Of a stretch of DNA of 64,000 nt, positions 49,056 through 58,457 are shown one piece after another. This DNA is from Rhodobacteraceae bacterium Alg231-04. Lineage in GTDB: Bacteria; Pseudomonadota; Alphaproteobacteria; Rhodobacterales; Rhodobacteraceae. The DNA lies in NCBI GenBank assembly GCA_900143635.1, contig FREY01000001.1, positions 93,324 to 157,323 on the forward strand, written 5' to 3'. Both the position numbers and the translations under genes were made by a program. The notes under the pieces were generated by a model, which was not told where the DNA came from, made no database searches, and was given only the letters and a program-made list of their open reading frames with translations. Position 1 is the first letter of the stretch; each line of letters begins with the position of its first letter.

Positions 49056-50222
49056 TTACTCCGCGGGCATGCGCCTCTCGGTGATTTCAGCAAACCAGCT
49101 GACACCGGCGGGAATGGTTTCGTCATCAAAATTATACTGCGGGTGATGGCACATGGCCGTGTCCCCATTACCCAGAAACATATAGGCGCCCGGACGTTCT
49201 TCGAGCATGTAGGCAAAATCTTCGGACGGCATGATCGGGTCGACGTCACCGATCACCTTATCCGTCACCGCCTTGGCCGCCTCGACCGCATAGGCGGCCT
49301 CGTCGGGTGTATTCACTGTAACCGGATAACCCGGTGTCCAGATCACTTCCGCCGATGCCCCCATGGCGGAAGCTGTGTCTTCGGCAATGCGGAAGACGCG
49401 CTCTTTGGCGTAACCACGCATCTCTCCGTCCAGGGTGCGCACGGTGCCTTCCATGCGTGCGGTATGGGCGATTACGTTTGACGCTGTGCTGTCTGTGTTG
49501 AAGGTGCCGACAGTCAGAACCACATTCTTCAGCGGGTCGATATTACGCGACACAATCGTTTGCAGGGTGATCAGGATCTGGGCGGCCACCAACGTGCTGT
49601 CCACTGCCCGGTGCGGTTCGGCGGCGTGGCCACCAATGCCGGTCACCACAATTTCGAACTCATCAGAGGAGGCCATCAGCCCGCCGGGCCGAGTGGCAAA
49701 TTCACCGACCGGCATGCCCGGCGCGTTGTGCATGCCGTAAACCTCCTGAATGCCCCAGCGGTCCATCATTCCGTCGTCGCACATCGCCTTTCCGCCGGCG
49801 CCGCCTTCTTCGGCGGGCTGGAAAATCAACACCACAGAGCCGTCGAAATTGCGCGTCTCGGCCAGATATTTCGCCGCGCCCAGCAACATGGCGGTATGCC
49901 CGTCGTGGCCACAAGCGTGCATCTTGCCCGGTACGTTCGAGGCATAATCCAGCCCGGTATCTTCTTCGATTGGCAGCGCGTCCATGTCGGCACGCAGGCC
50001 GATCACCCGGCCTTTGGTATCAGATTTCCCTTTGATCACAGCCACAACACCGGTCTTGCCGATGCCCGGTGTGATCTCATCAACACCGAATTCTTTCAGC
50101 CGCGCCTCAACAAAGGCGGCCGTTTCATGCACGTCATACATCAGTTCCGGATTGGCGTGCAGGTGGCGACGCCAGCCGGTGATCTCGGTGTGAAGTTCGG
50201 CAATACGATTACGGACGGGCAT
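49056..50222 (-). CDS. M20-family amidohydrolase, paralogue 4 of 4
   Basis: A 388-aa sister, first of the four to be transcribed. Metal site MHACGHDGHTAMLLGAAKYL, QPAEEGGAGGK, VYGMHNAPG, CHHPQYNFDDETIP; loop GGHAAEPH. It begins MPVRNRIAELHTE and ends RRMPAE. It is the most divergent of the four in the C-terminal lid (VIWTPGYPVTVNTPDE) and may define the ancestral member. It lies 75 bases after the ArgE-like gene; that gap shows no terminator. Confidence 0.88.
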   Translation of the reverse strand: MPVRNRIAELHTEITGWRRHLHANPELMYDVHETAAFVEARLKEFGVDEITPGIGKTGVVAVIKGKSDTKGRVIGLRADMDALPIEEDTGLDYASNVPGKMHACGHDGHTAMLLGAAKYLAETRNFDGSVVLIFQPAEEGGAGGKAMCDDGMMDRWGIQEVYGMHNAPGMPVGEFATRPGGLMASSDEFEIVVTGIGGHAAEPHRAVDSTLVAAQILITLQTIVSRNIDPLKNVVLTVGTFNTDSTASNVIAHTARMEGTVRTLDGEMRGYAKERVFRIAEDTASAMGASAEVIWTPGYPVTVNTPDEAAYAVEAAKAVTDKVIGDVDPIMPSEDFAYMLEERPGAYMFLGNGDTAMCHHPQYNFDDETIPAGVSWFAEITERRMPAE

Positions 50223-50297
50223 GATGGTTACTCCTTACAGGTGCAAACTGTTTCGTAATTTCCCGCAAGTGGCAAGCGCAGAAACTTAACAGGGCAA

Positions 50298-51461
50298 TCA
50301 GCCGCCGAGACGATCCAGCAGACCCAGCATAAACCCATGGCCTGCCTTGAACTGCGCCACGGTGATGAATTCGTCCGGCTGGTGTGCCTGCGCAATGTCA
50401 CCCGGACCGCAGACCACGGCGGAATAGCCCGCGTTCTGGAACTGGCCGGCCTCGGTCGCATAGCTGACCACATGGATGCCGTTGTCGCCGGTGATGGCGC
50501 GCACTTCGGCCTCGGCCTCGCCGTCTGCCTCGGGGGTCAGACCGGGCACCGCGAATTTGCTGTCGAGAATGATTTTCGCATCCGGCTGAACCGCCTGCAT
50601 CTCGGCCTCGATCCGGCGCACTTCGGCGAAATAGGCGTCGCGCCAATCTTCGGCGGAATCACTGGGCACAAAGCGGAAATCCATTGAAAAATGACAGTCC
50701 AGCGCGGTGATATTATGCGCTGTACCCCCCTGAACCGTGCCCACATGGCAGGTGGTATAGGGCGGATCAAACATCGCAGCGATCTCACTCGGCTCGGCGG
50801 CCATGCTTTCGGCGTTGCGCTGGTTGGCCCAGTCGATCAGGCGCGCCCCCTGCATCACTGCACTGACCCCGGTGTGCATGATCGAGGAGTGCACCTCGAA
50901 CCCCTGCACATGGGTTTTATAGCCCTGCCCGCCCTTGTGGCCGGTCACCGCCTTCATCATCGACGGCTCACCCACGATGACGGCAGATCCCTTGGGCAGG
51001 ACAGCCTGCATCGCTTCGATCATCGGCGGCGCACCGGTGCAGCCGACCTCTTCGTCATAAGACAGCGCCAGTTGCAGCGGGCGTTTCACACCACGGGACT
51101 GCGCCTCGACCAGAGTCCAGATCGCCAGCGCGTCAAAGCCTTTCATGTCGCAGGTGCCACGGCCAAAATACTTGCCGTCGCGCTCAACCACAGTGAAAGG
51201 ATCCGAGGTCCAGGGCTGGCCATCGACCGGCACCACATCCGTGTGGCCGGACAGGACAATCGCCCCTTCGACCATGGGGCCAACATGGGCGAAAATCGCC
51301 TCTTTCGGCTGCTCGGGATCGCGGTAGCGATGGCTTTCTACCCCATGTTCGCCAAGGTAATCCGCGACCCAGTCCACCAGCGGAATATTGGTATCACGAC
51401 TCACCGTTGGAAAGGAGATCAGCGTCTGCATGATCTCCAGCGGTGTCAGCCTTTGTGCCAT
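50298..51461 (-). CDS. argE: acetylornithine deacetylase (ArgE, M20 family)
   Basis: A 387-aa M20A metallo-deacylase. Motifs: LSGHTDVVPVDGQPW (metal His/Asp), RGTCDMKGFDALAIW, LSYDEEVGCTGAPPMIEAM (catalytic Glu-Glu), and VCGPGDIAQAHQPDEFITVA. It fits ArgE of alphaproteobacteria, which cuts N2-acetylornithine to ornithine. Here it is placed between an oligopeptide-type ABC ATPase (3-base gap) and the four M20D genes, so it may also serve the catabolism of imported acyl amino acids rather than arginine synthesis. Confidence 0.86.
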   Translation of the reverse strand: MAQRLTPLEIMQTLISFPTVSRDTNIPLVDWVADYLGEHGVESHRYRDPEQPKEAIFAHVGPMVEGAIVLSGHTDVVPVDGQPWTSDPFTVVERDGKYFGRGTCDMKGFDALAIWTLVEAQSRGVKRPLQLALSYDEEVGCTGAPPMIEAMQAVLPKGSAVIVGEPSMMKAVTGHKGGQGYKTHVQGFEVHSSIMHTGVSAVMQGARLIDWANQRNAESMAAEPSEIAAMFDPPYTTCHVGTVQGGTAHNITALDCHFSMDFRFVPSDSAEDWRDAYFAEVRRIEAEMQAVQPDAKIILDSKFAVPGLTPEADGEAEAEVRAITGDNGIHVVSYATEAGQFQNAGYSAVVCGPGDIAQAHQPDEFITVAQFKAGHGFMLGLLDRLGG

Positions 51462-51464
51462 GGT

Positions 51465-53291
51465 TCAGTACCCGCTGTCGGTGAGCAGCACGAAATGGCC
51501 CGGCTCAATTTCAATATAATCCGACGGTTCCGGTTCGTAGTTCAGATCATGGATTGGTGAGGGGATCGGTTTGAAGTTCAGATCCCGTTCGTCCTTGCGC
51601 TGGCGCGGATCGGCAATCGGCACCGCCTTCATCAGCGCCTGTGTATAGGCGTGCTGCGGGTTCTCGAAGACCCGAGCACGCGGGCCTATCTCGACCAGAC
51701 GGCCCAGATACATCACCCCGACCTGATGGCTGACCCGTTCAACCACTGCCATATCATGACTGATGAACAGGAAGGACAGATCCAGTTCGGCCTGCAGCTC
51801 CATCATCAGGTTCAACACCTGCGCCTGCACAGACACATCCAGCGCCGACACGGCCTCATCCGCCAGAATCAGCTTGGGGTTCAAGGCCAGCGCACGGGCA
51901 ATGGCGATCCGCTGTCGCTGCCCACCGGACATCTCGTGCGGGAAGCGCCGCATGAAACTGCGCGGCAACTGTACCCGGTCAAACAGATGCGCGACACGGT
52001 CATCCAGCTCGGACCCCGAAGCCGTGCCGTAGTTGCGCATGGGTTCAGCAACCTGATCGGCCAACATCATCTGCGGATTGAGCGATGCAAAGGGATCCTG
52101 AAAGATCATCTGCATGTTCTGGCGCATCTTGTGCATGTCGCCTTGATTGAGCCCCAGAACATCGGTGCCCTCAAAGTGTACCGAGCCGGAAGCCGGTTCA
52201 ACCAGTCGCAGAATCGAGCGGCCGGCGGTGGATTTTCCGCAACCGGATTCACCGACCAGCGACAGGGTCTGCCCCTTGTTCACCTTGAACGAGATATCCT
52301 CGACCGCATGGACCTGCGCCACGGTGCGCCGCATGAAACCGCCCTTCACCGCGAAGCGGGTGGTGAGGTTCTTTACCTCCAGCAGCACCTCGTCCGAACC
52401 CTTGATCGGCGCGATTTCCTTCTGGTCCACGCCCATCAGCTTCATCGGCTCTGGGTAGGCCTTGCCGGTCATCTCACCCAGTTTGGGAACCGCTGCCAGC
52501 AGTGCCTTGGTGTAATCGTGCTGCGGATCCTCAAAAATCTGTTCGACCGGACCTTCTTCGACCTTGTTGCCGCGGTACATTACAACCACGCGGTCAGCCA
52601 TCTGCGCCACGACCGCCATGTCATGGGTGATGAACATTACCGCAGTGCCGGTCTCGCGTTTCAGCCGGTCCATCAGGGCGAGGATTTCAGCCTGAATGGT
52701 CACATCCAATGCGGTTGTTGGCTCATCCGCGATCAGCAGGCGCGGCTCGCAGGCGAGCGCCATGGCGATCACCACACGCTGGCGCATACCGCCCGACAGC
52801 TCGTGCGGGTATTGCTTCAGACGGCGGTCCGGCTCCGGGATGCGCACCTGATGCAGCAGCTCCAGCGCGCGGGCCTCGGCCTCTTTCTTGGTCATGCCCT
52901 TGTGGACGCGCAGGCCTTCGGTCAGCTGGCGGCCAACCGTGAACACCGGGTTCAGCGCCGTCATCGGCTCCTGAAAGATCATGCCGATCTGATTGCCGCG
53001 GATCTGCTTCATCAGACCCTGCTCGGCCTTGGCCAGATCGACCTCGGTACCGTCGCGCTGATTGAACATCAATTCGCCACCTGCGATCTCGCCGCCGCCG
53101 AATTCCACCAGCCGCATCAGCGACAAGGAGGAGACCGATTTGCCCGATCCCGATTCGCCCACGATGCACAGAGTTTCACCGGGGCTGATGTCAAACGAGA
53201 CGTCCTCAACCCCGACCACAGGCCCGTCTTTTGTTTGAAATTCAACGCGCAATCCGTTGATCCGGGCAATCGGCTGATCCAGCACTTGCAT
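51465..53291 (-). CDS. fused double ATP-binding protein of a peptide-type ABC transporter
   Basis: A 608-aa protein with two complete ABC domains, matching DppD and DppF joined together. First domain: Walker [15 protein letters not shown], signature [15 protein letters not shown], Walker [15 protein letters not shown]. Second: [15 protein letters not shown], signature [15 protein letters not shown], Walker [15 protein letters not shown]. Each domain ends with the family-typical C-terminal extension ([15 protein letters not shown] and [15 protein letters not shown]). The start is ATG 53291 after AGGGGAG. It powers the permeases encoded divergently at 57450-59397. Confidence 0.92.
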   Translation of the reverse strand: MQVLDQPIARINGLRVEFQTKDGPVVGVEDVSFDISPGETLCIVGESGSGKSVSSLSLMRLVEFGGGEIAGGELMFNQRDGTEVDLAKAEQGLMKQIRGNQIGMIFQEPMTALNPVFTVGRQLTEGLRVHKGMTKKEAEARALELLHQVRIPEPDRRLKQYPHELSGGMRQRVVIAMALACEPRLLIADEPTTALDVTIQAEILALMDRLKRETGTAVMFITHDMAVVAQMADRVVVMYRGNKVEEGPVEQIFEDPQHDYTKALLAAVPKLGEMTGKAYPEPMKLMGVDQKEIAPIKGSDEVLLEVKNLTTRFAVKGGFMRRTVAQVHAVEDISFKVNKGQTLSLVGESGCGKSTAGRSILRLVEPASGSVHFEGTDVLGLNQGDMHKMRQNMQMIFQDPFASLNPQMMLADQVAEPMRNYGTASGSELDDRVAHLFDRVQLPRSFMRRFPHEMSGGQRQRIAIARALALNPKLILADEAVSALDVSVQAQVLNLMMELQAELDLSFLFISHDMAVVERVSHQVGVMYLGRLVEIGPRARVFENPQHAYTQALMKAVPIADPRQRKDERDLNFKPIPSPIHDLNYEPEPSDYIEIEPGHFVLLTDSGY

Positions 53292-53596
53292 CTCCCCTGC
53301 CCACCTTTTGGTGGTGCATTTTTGTTTATTTTTGCTTCTGGGGTGAACGCTAACGGCGCTCAGCGAGAAGGTCAAACCCGCGCCTGAAACTTCCGCTACG
53401 TCACAAGGGGCCAGGACAAGGGTGCGACCGAGCGCTCCAAAAAGTTGAACGGCGCTTGACTGAATCATCTAAATGAGAATTCATATTCATGTGAGTTTTT
53501 GGTTTTTCGACATGTGACCCACCCCATTTTCCGACCTCAGGCGGCAAGGCTGCCGGTCCATCAAAACAATAAAACGACGACAAGGAGACGTTCTTC
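53292..53596. other. divergent intergenic region between the ATPase and binding-protein units
   Basis: A 305-base spacer with the start signals of both directions. The minus-strand gene has AGGGGAG ahead of it and the plus-strand gene AAGGAG (9 bases before ATG). It holds the plus-strand promoter candidate listed separately, an AT-rich stretch (53460-53510) and no recognisable operator or gene. Confidence 0.5.
53445..53473 (+). promoter_or_regulatory. candidate promoter for the first binding-protein gene
   Basis: TTGAAC (53445-53450), 17-base spacer, TCTAAA (53468-53473); four of six consensus bases in each box. The leader would be about 117 bases. Confidence 0.35.
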
Positions 53597-55297
53597 ATGA
53601 CACCCAAGGCAATCCTATTAGGGTCATTGGCCGCCGCGGCCCTCGCGGGCCCTGCCAGCGCCGAACGTGGCGCAGATGGCCATTTGAACATGATCTACTG
53701 GCAGGCGCCTTCGACGCTGAACCCGTACCTGAGCGGTGGCACAAAGGAACAGGAAGCGGCCTCTCTGGTGCTTGAATCACTGGCCCGTTATGACCAGACC
53801 GGTACACTTGTTGCCTTCCTGTCCGACGGCATTCCCACGGTGGAAAACGGCGGCGTCTCGGCCGATCTGACGTCGATCACCTGGAAATTGAAAGACGGGC
53901 TGAAGTGGTCTGACGGAACGCCGGTGACCTCGGCAGATGTGAAGTTCACCGCCGATTACTGCATGGACCCGGCCGGTGGTTGCGCGTCTCTGCAGCGGTT
54001 TGAAAACATCGCAAGCATCGAAACCCCGGATGCACTGACCGTGGTCGTCAATTACGATTCCCCCAAGCCAAACCCCTATGGTCCCTTTGTTGGCTCCGAA
54101 GCGCCCATCATCCAGATGGCACAGTTCAAGGAGTGCCTCGGCGCCGCCGCCCCTTCCTGCACCGATGCCAACTTTGCCCCCATCGGCACCGGCCCCTTCA
54201 AAGTGGACGAGTTCCGCCCGAACGACGTGATTTCCTTTTCTGCCAACGGCGAATACCGCGATCCGGCCAAACCCGCCTTTGCCACAGTGACCTTCAAGGG
54301 TGGCGGTGATGCGCAGTCTGCCGCCCGCGCCGTTCTGGAAACCGGAGACTTCGATTACGCCTGGAACCTGCAGCTGGCACCTGACGTGTTGGAAGCGATG
54401 AAAGGCAAAGGCAACGGCCAGATCGTTGCGGCCTTCTCCAACTCGGTCGAGCGGTTGGAGCTGAACATGACCAACCCTTCGCATGATCTGGCCGAGGGCG
54501 AACGCTCCACCGCGAAACACGCCCACCCTGCGTTCAGTGACATGGCCGTGCGTCAGGCCCTCTCGATTTCCATCGACCGGGCGCTGCTGGCCGAAATCGG
54601 CTACGGCCCTGCCGGACGCGCGACCTGTAATATCGTCCCAGCCCCGGCCCTGTTTGCCTCGGACAACACGGCCTGCATGACGCAGGATATCGCTGGCGCC
54701 AATAAGCTGCTGGACGATGCTGGCTGGGCAAAAGGGTCTGACGGGGTGCGCGAAAAAGACGGGGTGCGCCTGTCTCTGCTGTTCGCCACATCCACCAATG
54801 CCGTGCGTCAGGATTATCAGGCGCTGATCAAATCCTGGTGGCAGGAAATCGGCGTAGAAACCGAACTGCGCAATGTCGCCGGTTCGGTCTTCTTTGGTGG
54901 GGATCCCGGATCGCCCGACACCATCCAGAAATTCTATGCCGATGTGACCATGTACACCAACAGCTTCCCCGGCACCGACCCGGAAGCCTATTTGGCTCAG
55001 CGTCTGTGCGGGCGTGAGCCGAAACCGGAATCGCAGTGGCTGGGATCCAACATCAACCGTTTCTGCGACGCGGAGTATGACGCATTGGTCGCCGAGCTGG
55101 CCAAGACCGGCGAGATGTCCAAGCGTGGCGAAATCGGCCGCAAGCTGAACGACATGCTGACCAAGGACAGCCTCGCGCTGATGCCGCTGGTGGATCGTGG
55201 TTTTGTGTCTGCCCACGCCAATTCGCTGGGTGGTGTGGTTCTCAACCCCTGGGACACCGAGATCTGGAATATCGCCGATTGGCACCGCATCAAGTAA
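53597..55297 (+). CDS. ABC transporter solute-binding protein, family 5, paralogue A
   Basis: A 566-aa periplasmic protein. Signal peptide MTPKAILLGSLAAAALAGPA ends ASA; the mature form begins ERGADGHLNMIYWQAPSTLN, the SBP_bac_5 (dipeptide/oligopeptide) fold start. Also LKDGLKWSDGTPVTSADVKF and LSISIDRALLAEIGYG. Four or more cysteines are conserved with paralogue B (for example CMDPAGGCASLQ and CGREPKPESQW). Ligand unknown; peptides or acyl amino acids are the natural guess from the M20 genes. Confidence 0.9.
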   Translation: MTPKAILLGSLAAAALAGPASAERGADGHLNMIYWQAPSTLNPYLSGGTKEQEAASLVLESLARYDQTGTLVAFLSDGIPTVENGGVSADLTSITWKLKDGLKWSDGTPVTSADVKFTADYCMDPAGGCASLQRFENIASIETPDALTVVVNYDSPKPNPYGPFVGSEAPIIQMAQFKECLGAAAPSCTDANFAPIGTGPFKVDEFRPNDVISFSANGEYRDPAKPAFATVTFKGGGDAQSAARAVLETGDFDYAWNLQLAPDVLEAMKGKGNGQIVAAFSNSVERLELNMTNPSHDLAEGERSTAKHAHPAFSDMAVRQALSISIDRALLAEIGYGPAGRATCNIVPAPALFASDNTACMTQDIAGANKLLDDAGWAKGSDGVREKDGVRLSLLFATSTNAVRQDYQALIKSWWQEIGVETELRNVAGSVFFGGDPGSPDTIQKFYADVTMYTNSFPGTDPEAYLAQRLCGREPKPESQWLGSNINRFCDAEYDALVAELAKTGEMSKRGEIGRKLNDMLTKDSLALMPLVDRGFVSAHANSLGGVVLNPWDTEIWNIADWHRIK

Positions 55298-55303
55298 GAA
55301 AAA

Positions 55304-55340
55304 CCTGCAGGCCCGGCGCTCTGTGCTGCGGGCCTGCAGG
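55304..55340 (+). other. stem-loop after the first binding-protein gene
   Basis: Perfect 11-bp arms CCTGCAGGCCC and GGGCCTGCAGG with a 15-base loop, 7 bases beyond the stop codon. No strong T run follows, so it is more likely to protect the 3' end of an abundant mRNA, or to end transcription only partly. Confidence 0.6.
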
Positions 55341-55632
55341 ACCGTCTATTTCTTGCGCGAAACGTAACGTCCCGCCCCTTGTCTGAGAATTTCAGTCACA
55401 GATTCTTGACCACAGGCCTTGCAATTTTTTGAAACTCTGTTTTCGATAACGCCAGTGACTAAATGGGGAGTCTGCAACCGGAGACGGCTGACAAAGATCA
55501 GTTATCCGATTGTTATCAAAGCGTTACCGATGATTTCGGACGCTCCCTTCCCGTTTTGAGCAACAATAACCGGGCCCAAAGATGTCCGGACAAAATAGCA
55601 CTCATCGTGCTTTATAACGGAGGAGTAATCCT
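55341..55632. other. spacer ahead of the second binding-protein gene
   Basis: A 292-base noncoding stretch (335 with the hairpin region). It is AT-richer than its surroundings. I see the palindrome TGTCCGGACA (about 55581), a small hairpin AGCAC-TCATC-GTGCT ahead of the strong ribosome-binding site GGAGGAG, and no convincing promoter, though the length and separate leader suggest the second gene has its own. Confidence 0.45.
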
Positions 55633-57333
55633 ATGAAATTGAAGTCCATCCTGATGGGCGCAGTGGCAGCAACTGCCTTTGCCCCTGCAGCCTTTGCTGA
55701 GCGTGGCGCTGACGGCCATGTCAATATTATCTATTGGCAGGCCCCGTCGATCCTGAACCCCTATCTGTCCTCGGGCACCAAAGACATCGAGAGCGCCTCG
55801 CTGGTGATCGAACCGCTTGGCCGCTACGACCAGGACGGCGCGCTGGTCGCTTATCTGGCGGAAGAGATTCCCACCGTTGAAAATGGTGGCGTTTCGGCCG
55901 ATCTGAAGTCGATCACCTGGAAATTGAAGTCTGGCCTCAAGTGGTCCGACGGAAGTGACGTGACGTCACAGGACGTCAAGTTCACCGCCGATTACTGCAT
56001 GGATCCGGAAGGCGGCTGCGCGCAGCTGGCCAAGTTCGAAGGCGTTTCCTCGGTTGAGATTGTCGACGACCTGACCGTTGTTGTGAACTTCAGCGAGCCC
56101 AAGCCGAACCCCTATGGTCCCTTCATGGGCGGCCAGTCGCCGATCATTCAGGCAGCTCAGTTTGCCGATTGTACCGGTGCCAAGGCGCCGGAATGCACCG
56201 ACGCCAACTTTGGCCCGATCGGCACCGGCCCCTTCGTGGTTGATGAGTTCAAGCCAAACGACGTGATCTCCATGTCGGCGAACACCAACTACCGTGATGC
56301 AGCCAAACCGGCATTTGCCACCCTGACCTTCAAAGGCGGCGGCGATGCAACGGCCTCGGGTCGTGCGGTTCTGGAAACAGGCGAATTTGACTACGCCTGG
56401 AACCTGCAGCTGGCACCCGACGTTCTGGCCAAAATGGCCGAAGGCGGCAAAGGCACCCCGATCGCAGCATTCGGCACCCTGGTCGAGCGGATCGAGATGA
56501 ACATGACCGACCCGTCGCCCAGCCTCGAGGAAGGCGTGCGTTCGACCGCAGCAGCCCCCCACCCGGCCCTGTCCGACATCAACGTCCGCAAGGCCCTGTC
56601 GATGGCTATCGACCGCGACCTGCTGGTTGAAATCGGTTATGGTCAGGCTGGTCGTCCCACCTGTAACCTTGTGCCCGCACCGCTGGCTTACGCCTCGGAC
56701 AACACCGACTGCCTGGTTCAGGACATTGCTGGCGCCAACGCGCTGCTGGACGAAGCTGGCTGGGCCAAAGGCTCTGACGGCGTTCGTGAAAAAGACGGCG
56801 TTCGCCTGTCGCTGCTGTACCAAACCTCGACCAACGCCGTGCGTCAGGATTTCCAGGCTCTGATCAAACAGTGGTGGGACGAGATCGGTGTTGAAACCGA
56901 ACTGCGTAACATCAACGCCTCGGTCTTCTTTGGTGGTGACCCCGGTTCGCCCGATACCTTCCAGCGTTTCTATGCAGACGTTGAAATGTACGCCAACAAC
57001 TTCGATGGCACCGATCCGGAAAGCTATCTGGCGCAGCACACCTGCGACAAGGCGCCCAAGCCGGAAAGCCAGTGGCAGGGTGAAAACATCAACCGTTTCT
57101 GTGACCCGGCCTATGACGAGCTGGTTGCTGAACTGGGCCGCACTGGTGAGCTGTCCAAGCGCGGTGAGATCGCCAAGAAGCTGAACGACATGCTGACAAA
57201 AGACAGCTACGTGGTTGTGCCGCTGGTTGACCGTGGTCGTGTATCGGCCCACGCCAACAGCCTTGGTGGTGTTGTTCTGAACACCTGGGACAGCGAGCTG
57301 TGGAACGCAGCTGACTGGTACCGCATCAAGTAA
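55633..57333 (+). CDS. ABC transporter solute-binding protein, family 5, paralogue B
   Basis: A 566-aa sister of paralogue A, the same length with almost the same layout: signal MKLKSILMGAVAATAFAPAA ending AFA, mature start ERGADGHVNIIYWQAPSILN, LKSGLKWSDGSDVTSQDVKF, LSMAIDRDLLVEIGYGQAGR. Cysteines match paralogue A. Codon use here is more strongly biased to preferred codons than in A by eye, as expected for a very abundant binding protein. It is followed by two hairpins before the permease genes. Confidence 0.9.
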   Translation: MKLKSILMGAVAATAFAPAAFAERGADGHVNIIYWQAPSILNPYLSSGTKDIESASLVIEPLGRYDQDGALVAYLAEEIPTVENGGVSADLKSITWKLKSGLKWSDGSDVTSQDVKFTADYCMDPEGGCAQLAKFEGVSSVEIVDDLTVVVNFSEPKPNPYGPFMGGQSPIIQAAQFADCTGAKAPECTDANFGPIGTGPFVVDEFKPNDVISMSANTNYRDAAKPAFATLTFKGGGDATASGRAVLETGEFDYAWNLQLAPDVLAKMAEGGKGTPIAAFGTLVERIEMNMTDPSPSLEEGVRSTAAAPHPALSDINVRKALSMAIDRDLLVEIGYGQAGRPTCNLVPAPLAYASDNTDCLVQDIAGANALLDEAGWAKGSDGVREKDGVRLSLLYQTSTNAVRQDFQALIKQWWDEIGVETELRNINASVFFGGDPGSPDTFQRFYADVEMYANNFDGTDPESYLAQHTCDKAPKPESQWQGENINRFCDPAYDELVAELGRTGELSKRGEIAKKLNDMLTKDSYVVVPLVDRGRVSAHANSLGGVVLNTWDSELWNAADWYRIK

Positions 57334-57347
57334 GCGCATTTCGGTTT

Positions 57348-57367
57348 GCGGCGGATCTTTCCGCCGC
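57348..57367 (+). other. stem-loop after the second binding-protein gene
   Basis: GCGGCGGA - TCTT - TCCGCCGC, perfect 8-bp stem, 14 bases beyond the stop. First of two hairpins in a row. Confidence 0.6.
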
Positions 57368-57381
57368 TGACTGGGTTTAGG

Positions 57382-57413
57382 GTCGGGTCCGGCAATTGCC
57401 GGACCCGACTTTT
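57382..57413 (+). terminator. strong terminator between binding protein B and the permeases
   Basis: A perfect inverted repeat with arms GTCGGGTCC and GGACCCGAC around the self-complementary GGCAATTGCC, followed by TTTT. It should stop most transcripts, leaving some read-through to the permeases; this gives more binding protein than permease. Confidence 0.85.
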
Positions 57414-57449
57414 CCCACAAAAGAAGCCGTCTAGAAAAGGGCGCTCTGC

Positions 57450-58457
57450 ATGCTCACCTTCACCATCCGGCGATTGGTTCTATCCGTTCCAACGCTGCTA
57501 TTTATCTCCCTCATAATCTTCCTGCTGCTTGAGCTCGCCCCCGGCGATCCGATGGCGCAGGTGCCGCTGACCGTTCCCCCGGAAGTCAAAGAAAAGATGC
57601 GCGAGGCGCTGGGTCTCGGCCAGCCGACGCATGTCCGCTTCTGGAAATGGCTGGTACAGTTCTTCTGGATCGAACCGCAGGTCATGATCGACCACTATTT
57701 CGGCACCACCTACGCCGAAGGCGATCTCCGCGTGATCTCCTGGCAGACCCGTTCGCCGGTCATGGACATCGTTGTTCAGCGCATCCCGCAAACACTCTGG
57801 GTGGTTGGCACCGCCTATATCGTTGGCATCCTGATCGCCCTGCCGATCGGCATCTATTCCGCCTATCGCCAGTATTCGGTCTTTGACCAATGCGGTACCT
57901 TTGTGACCATGGTCGGCTTCTCGATCCCGCCCTTCTTCACCGGGCCCTTGCTGATCGTCGTCTTCTCGGTGCAGCTGGGCTGGTTCCCCTTCATCTATGA
58001 CACCACCCACAAGGTGACCGATTGGGACAGTTTCGTGTACCAATTCCGTCAGATGATCCTGCCGGTGATGGTGCTGGCGTTGCAAACAACAGCCCAGATC
58101 AGCCGCTTCATGCGCGCCTCGATGCTGGACAACCTCAATCAGGACTATGTGCGCACCGCCCGCGCCAAGGGCCTGTCCGAGGCGGTGGTTGTCACCGTGC
58201 ATGTGCTGCGCAACTCAATGATCCCTGTTGTGACGGTGATTGCACTGGGCATGCCGGCCATCTTTGGCGGCGCCATCATCACCGAGCAGGTCTTCTCAGT
58301 GAACGGGATCGGTTCCTTGCTGATTGGTGCATTGTTCGCCAATGACCTGCCAATGGTACAGACACTGACGTTCATCTTCGCGATCCTCATCGTGTTCTTC
58401 AACCTGATCGCCGATATCCTCTACGGCATTCTTGATCCGAGGATCCGCTATGACTGA
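57450..58457 (+). CDS. peptide-type ABC transporter permease (DppB-like)
   Basis: A 335-aa inner-membrane permease with about six helices (N-terminal LTFTIRRLVLSVPTLLFISL), a periplasmic segment after the first helix and the EAA loop YVRTARAKGLSEAVVVTVHV. Pairs with the next gene. Partner of the double ATPase encoded at 51465-53291; the locus has no other ATPase. Confidence 0.92.
   Translation: MLTFTIRRLVLSVPTLLFISLIIFLLLELAPGDPMAQVPLTVPPEVKEKMREALGLGQPTHVRFWKWLVQFFWIEPQVMIDHYFGTTYAEGDLRVISWQTRSPVMDIVVQRIPQTLWVVGTAYIVGILIALPIGIYSAYRQYSVFDQCGTFVTMVGFSIPPFFTGPLLIVVFSVQLGWFPFIYDTTHKVTDWDSFVYQFRQMILPVMVLALQTTAQISRFMRASMLDNLNQDYVRTARAKGLSEAVVVTVHVLRNSMIPVVTVIALGMPAIFGGAIITEQVFSVNGIGSLLIGALFANDLPMVQTLTFIFAILIVFFNLIADILYGILDPRIRYD

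Noticed and set aside
46669-49056. Tandem M20 genes as an assembly duplication
   Set aside because: The four copies differ at many positions through their length, including third codon positions, and have different spacers (20, 15 and 23 bases); they are real paralogues, not a repeated read artefact.
55341-55632. A small gene in the spacer before binding protein B
   Set aside because: No start codon with a ribosome-binding site opens a frame of useful length on either strand; the stretch is AT-richer and looks like a leader.
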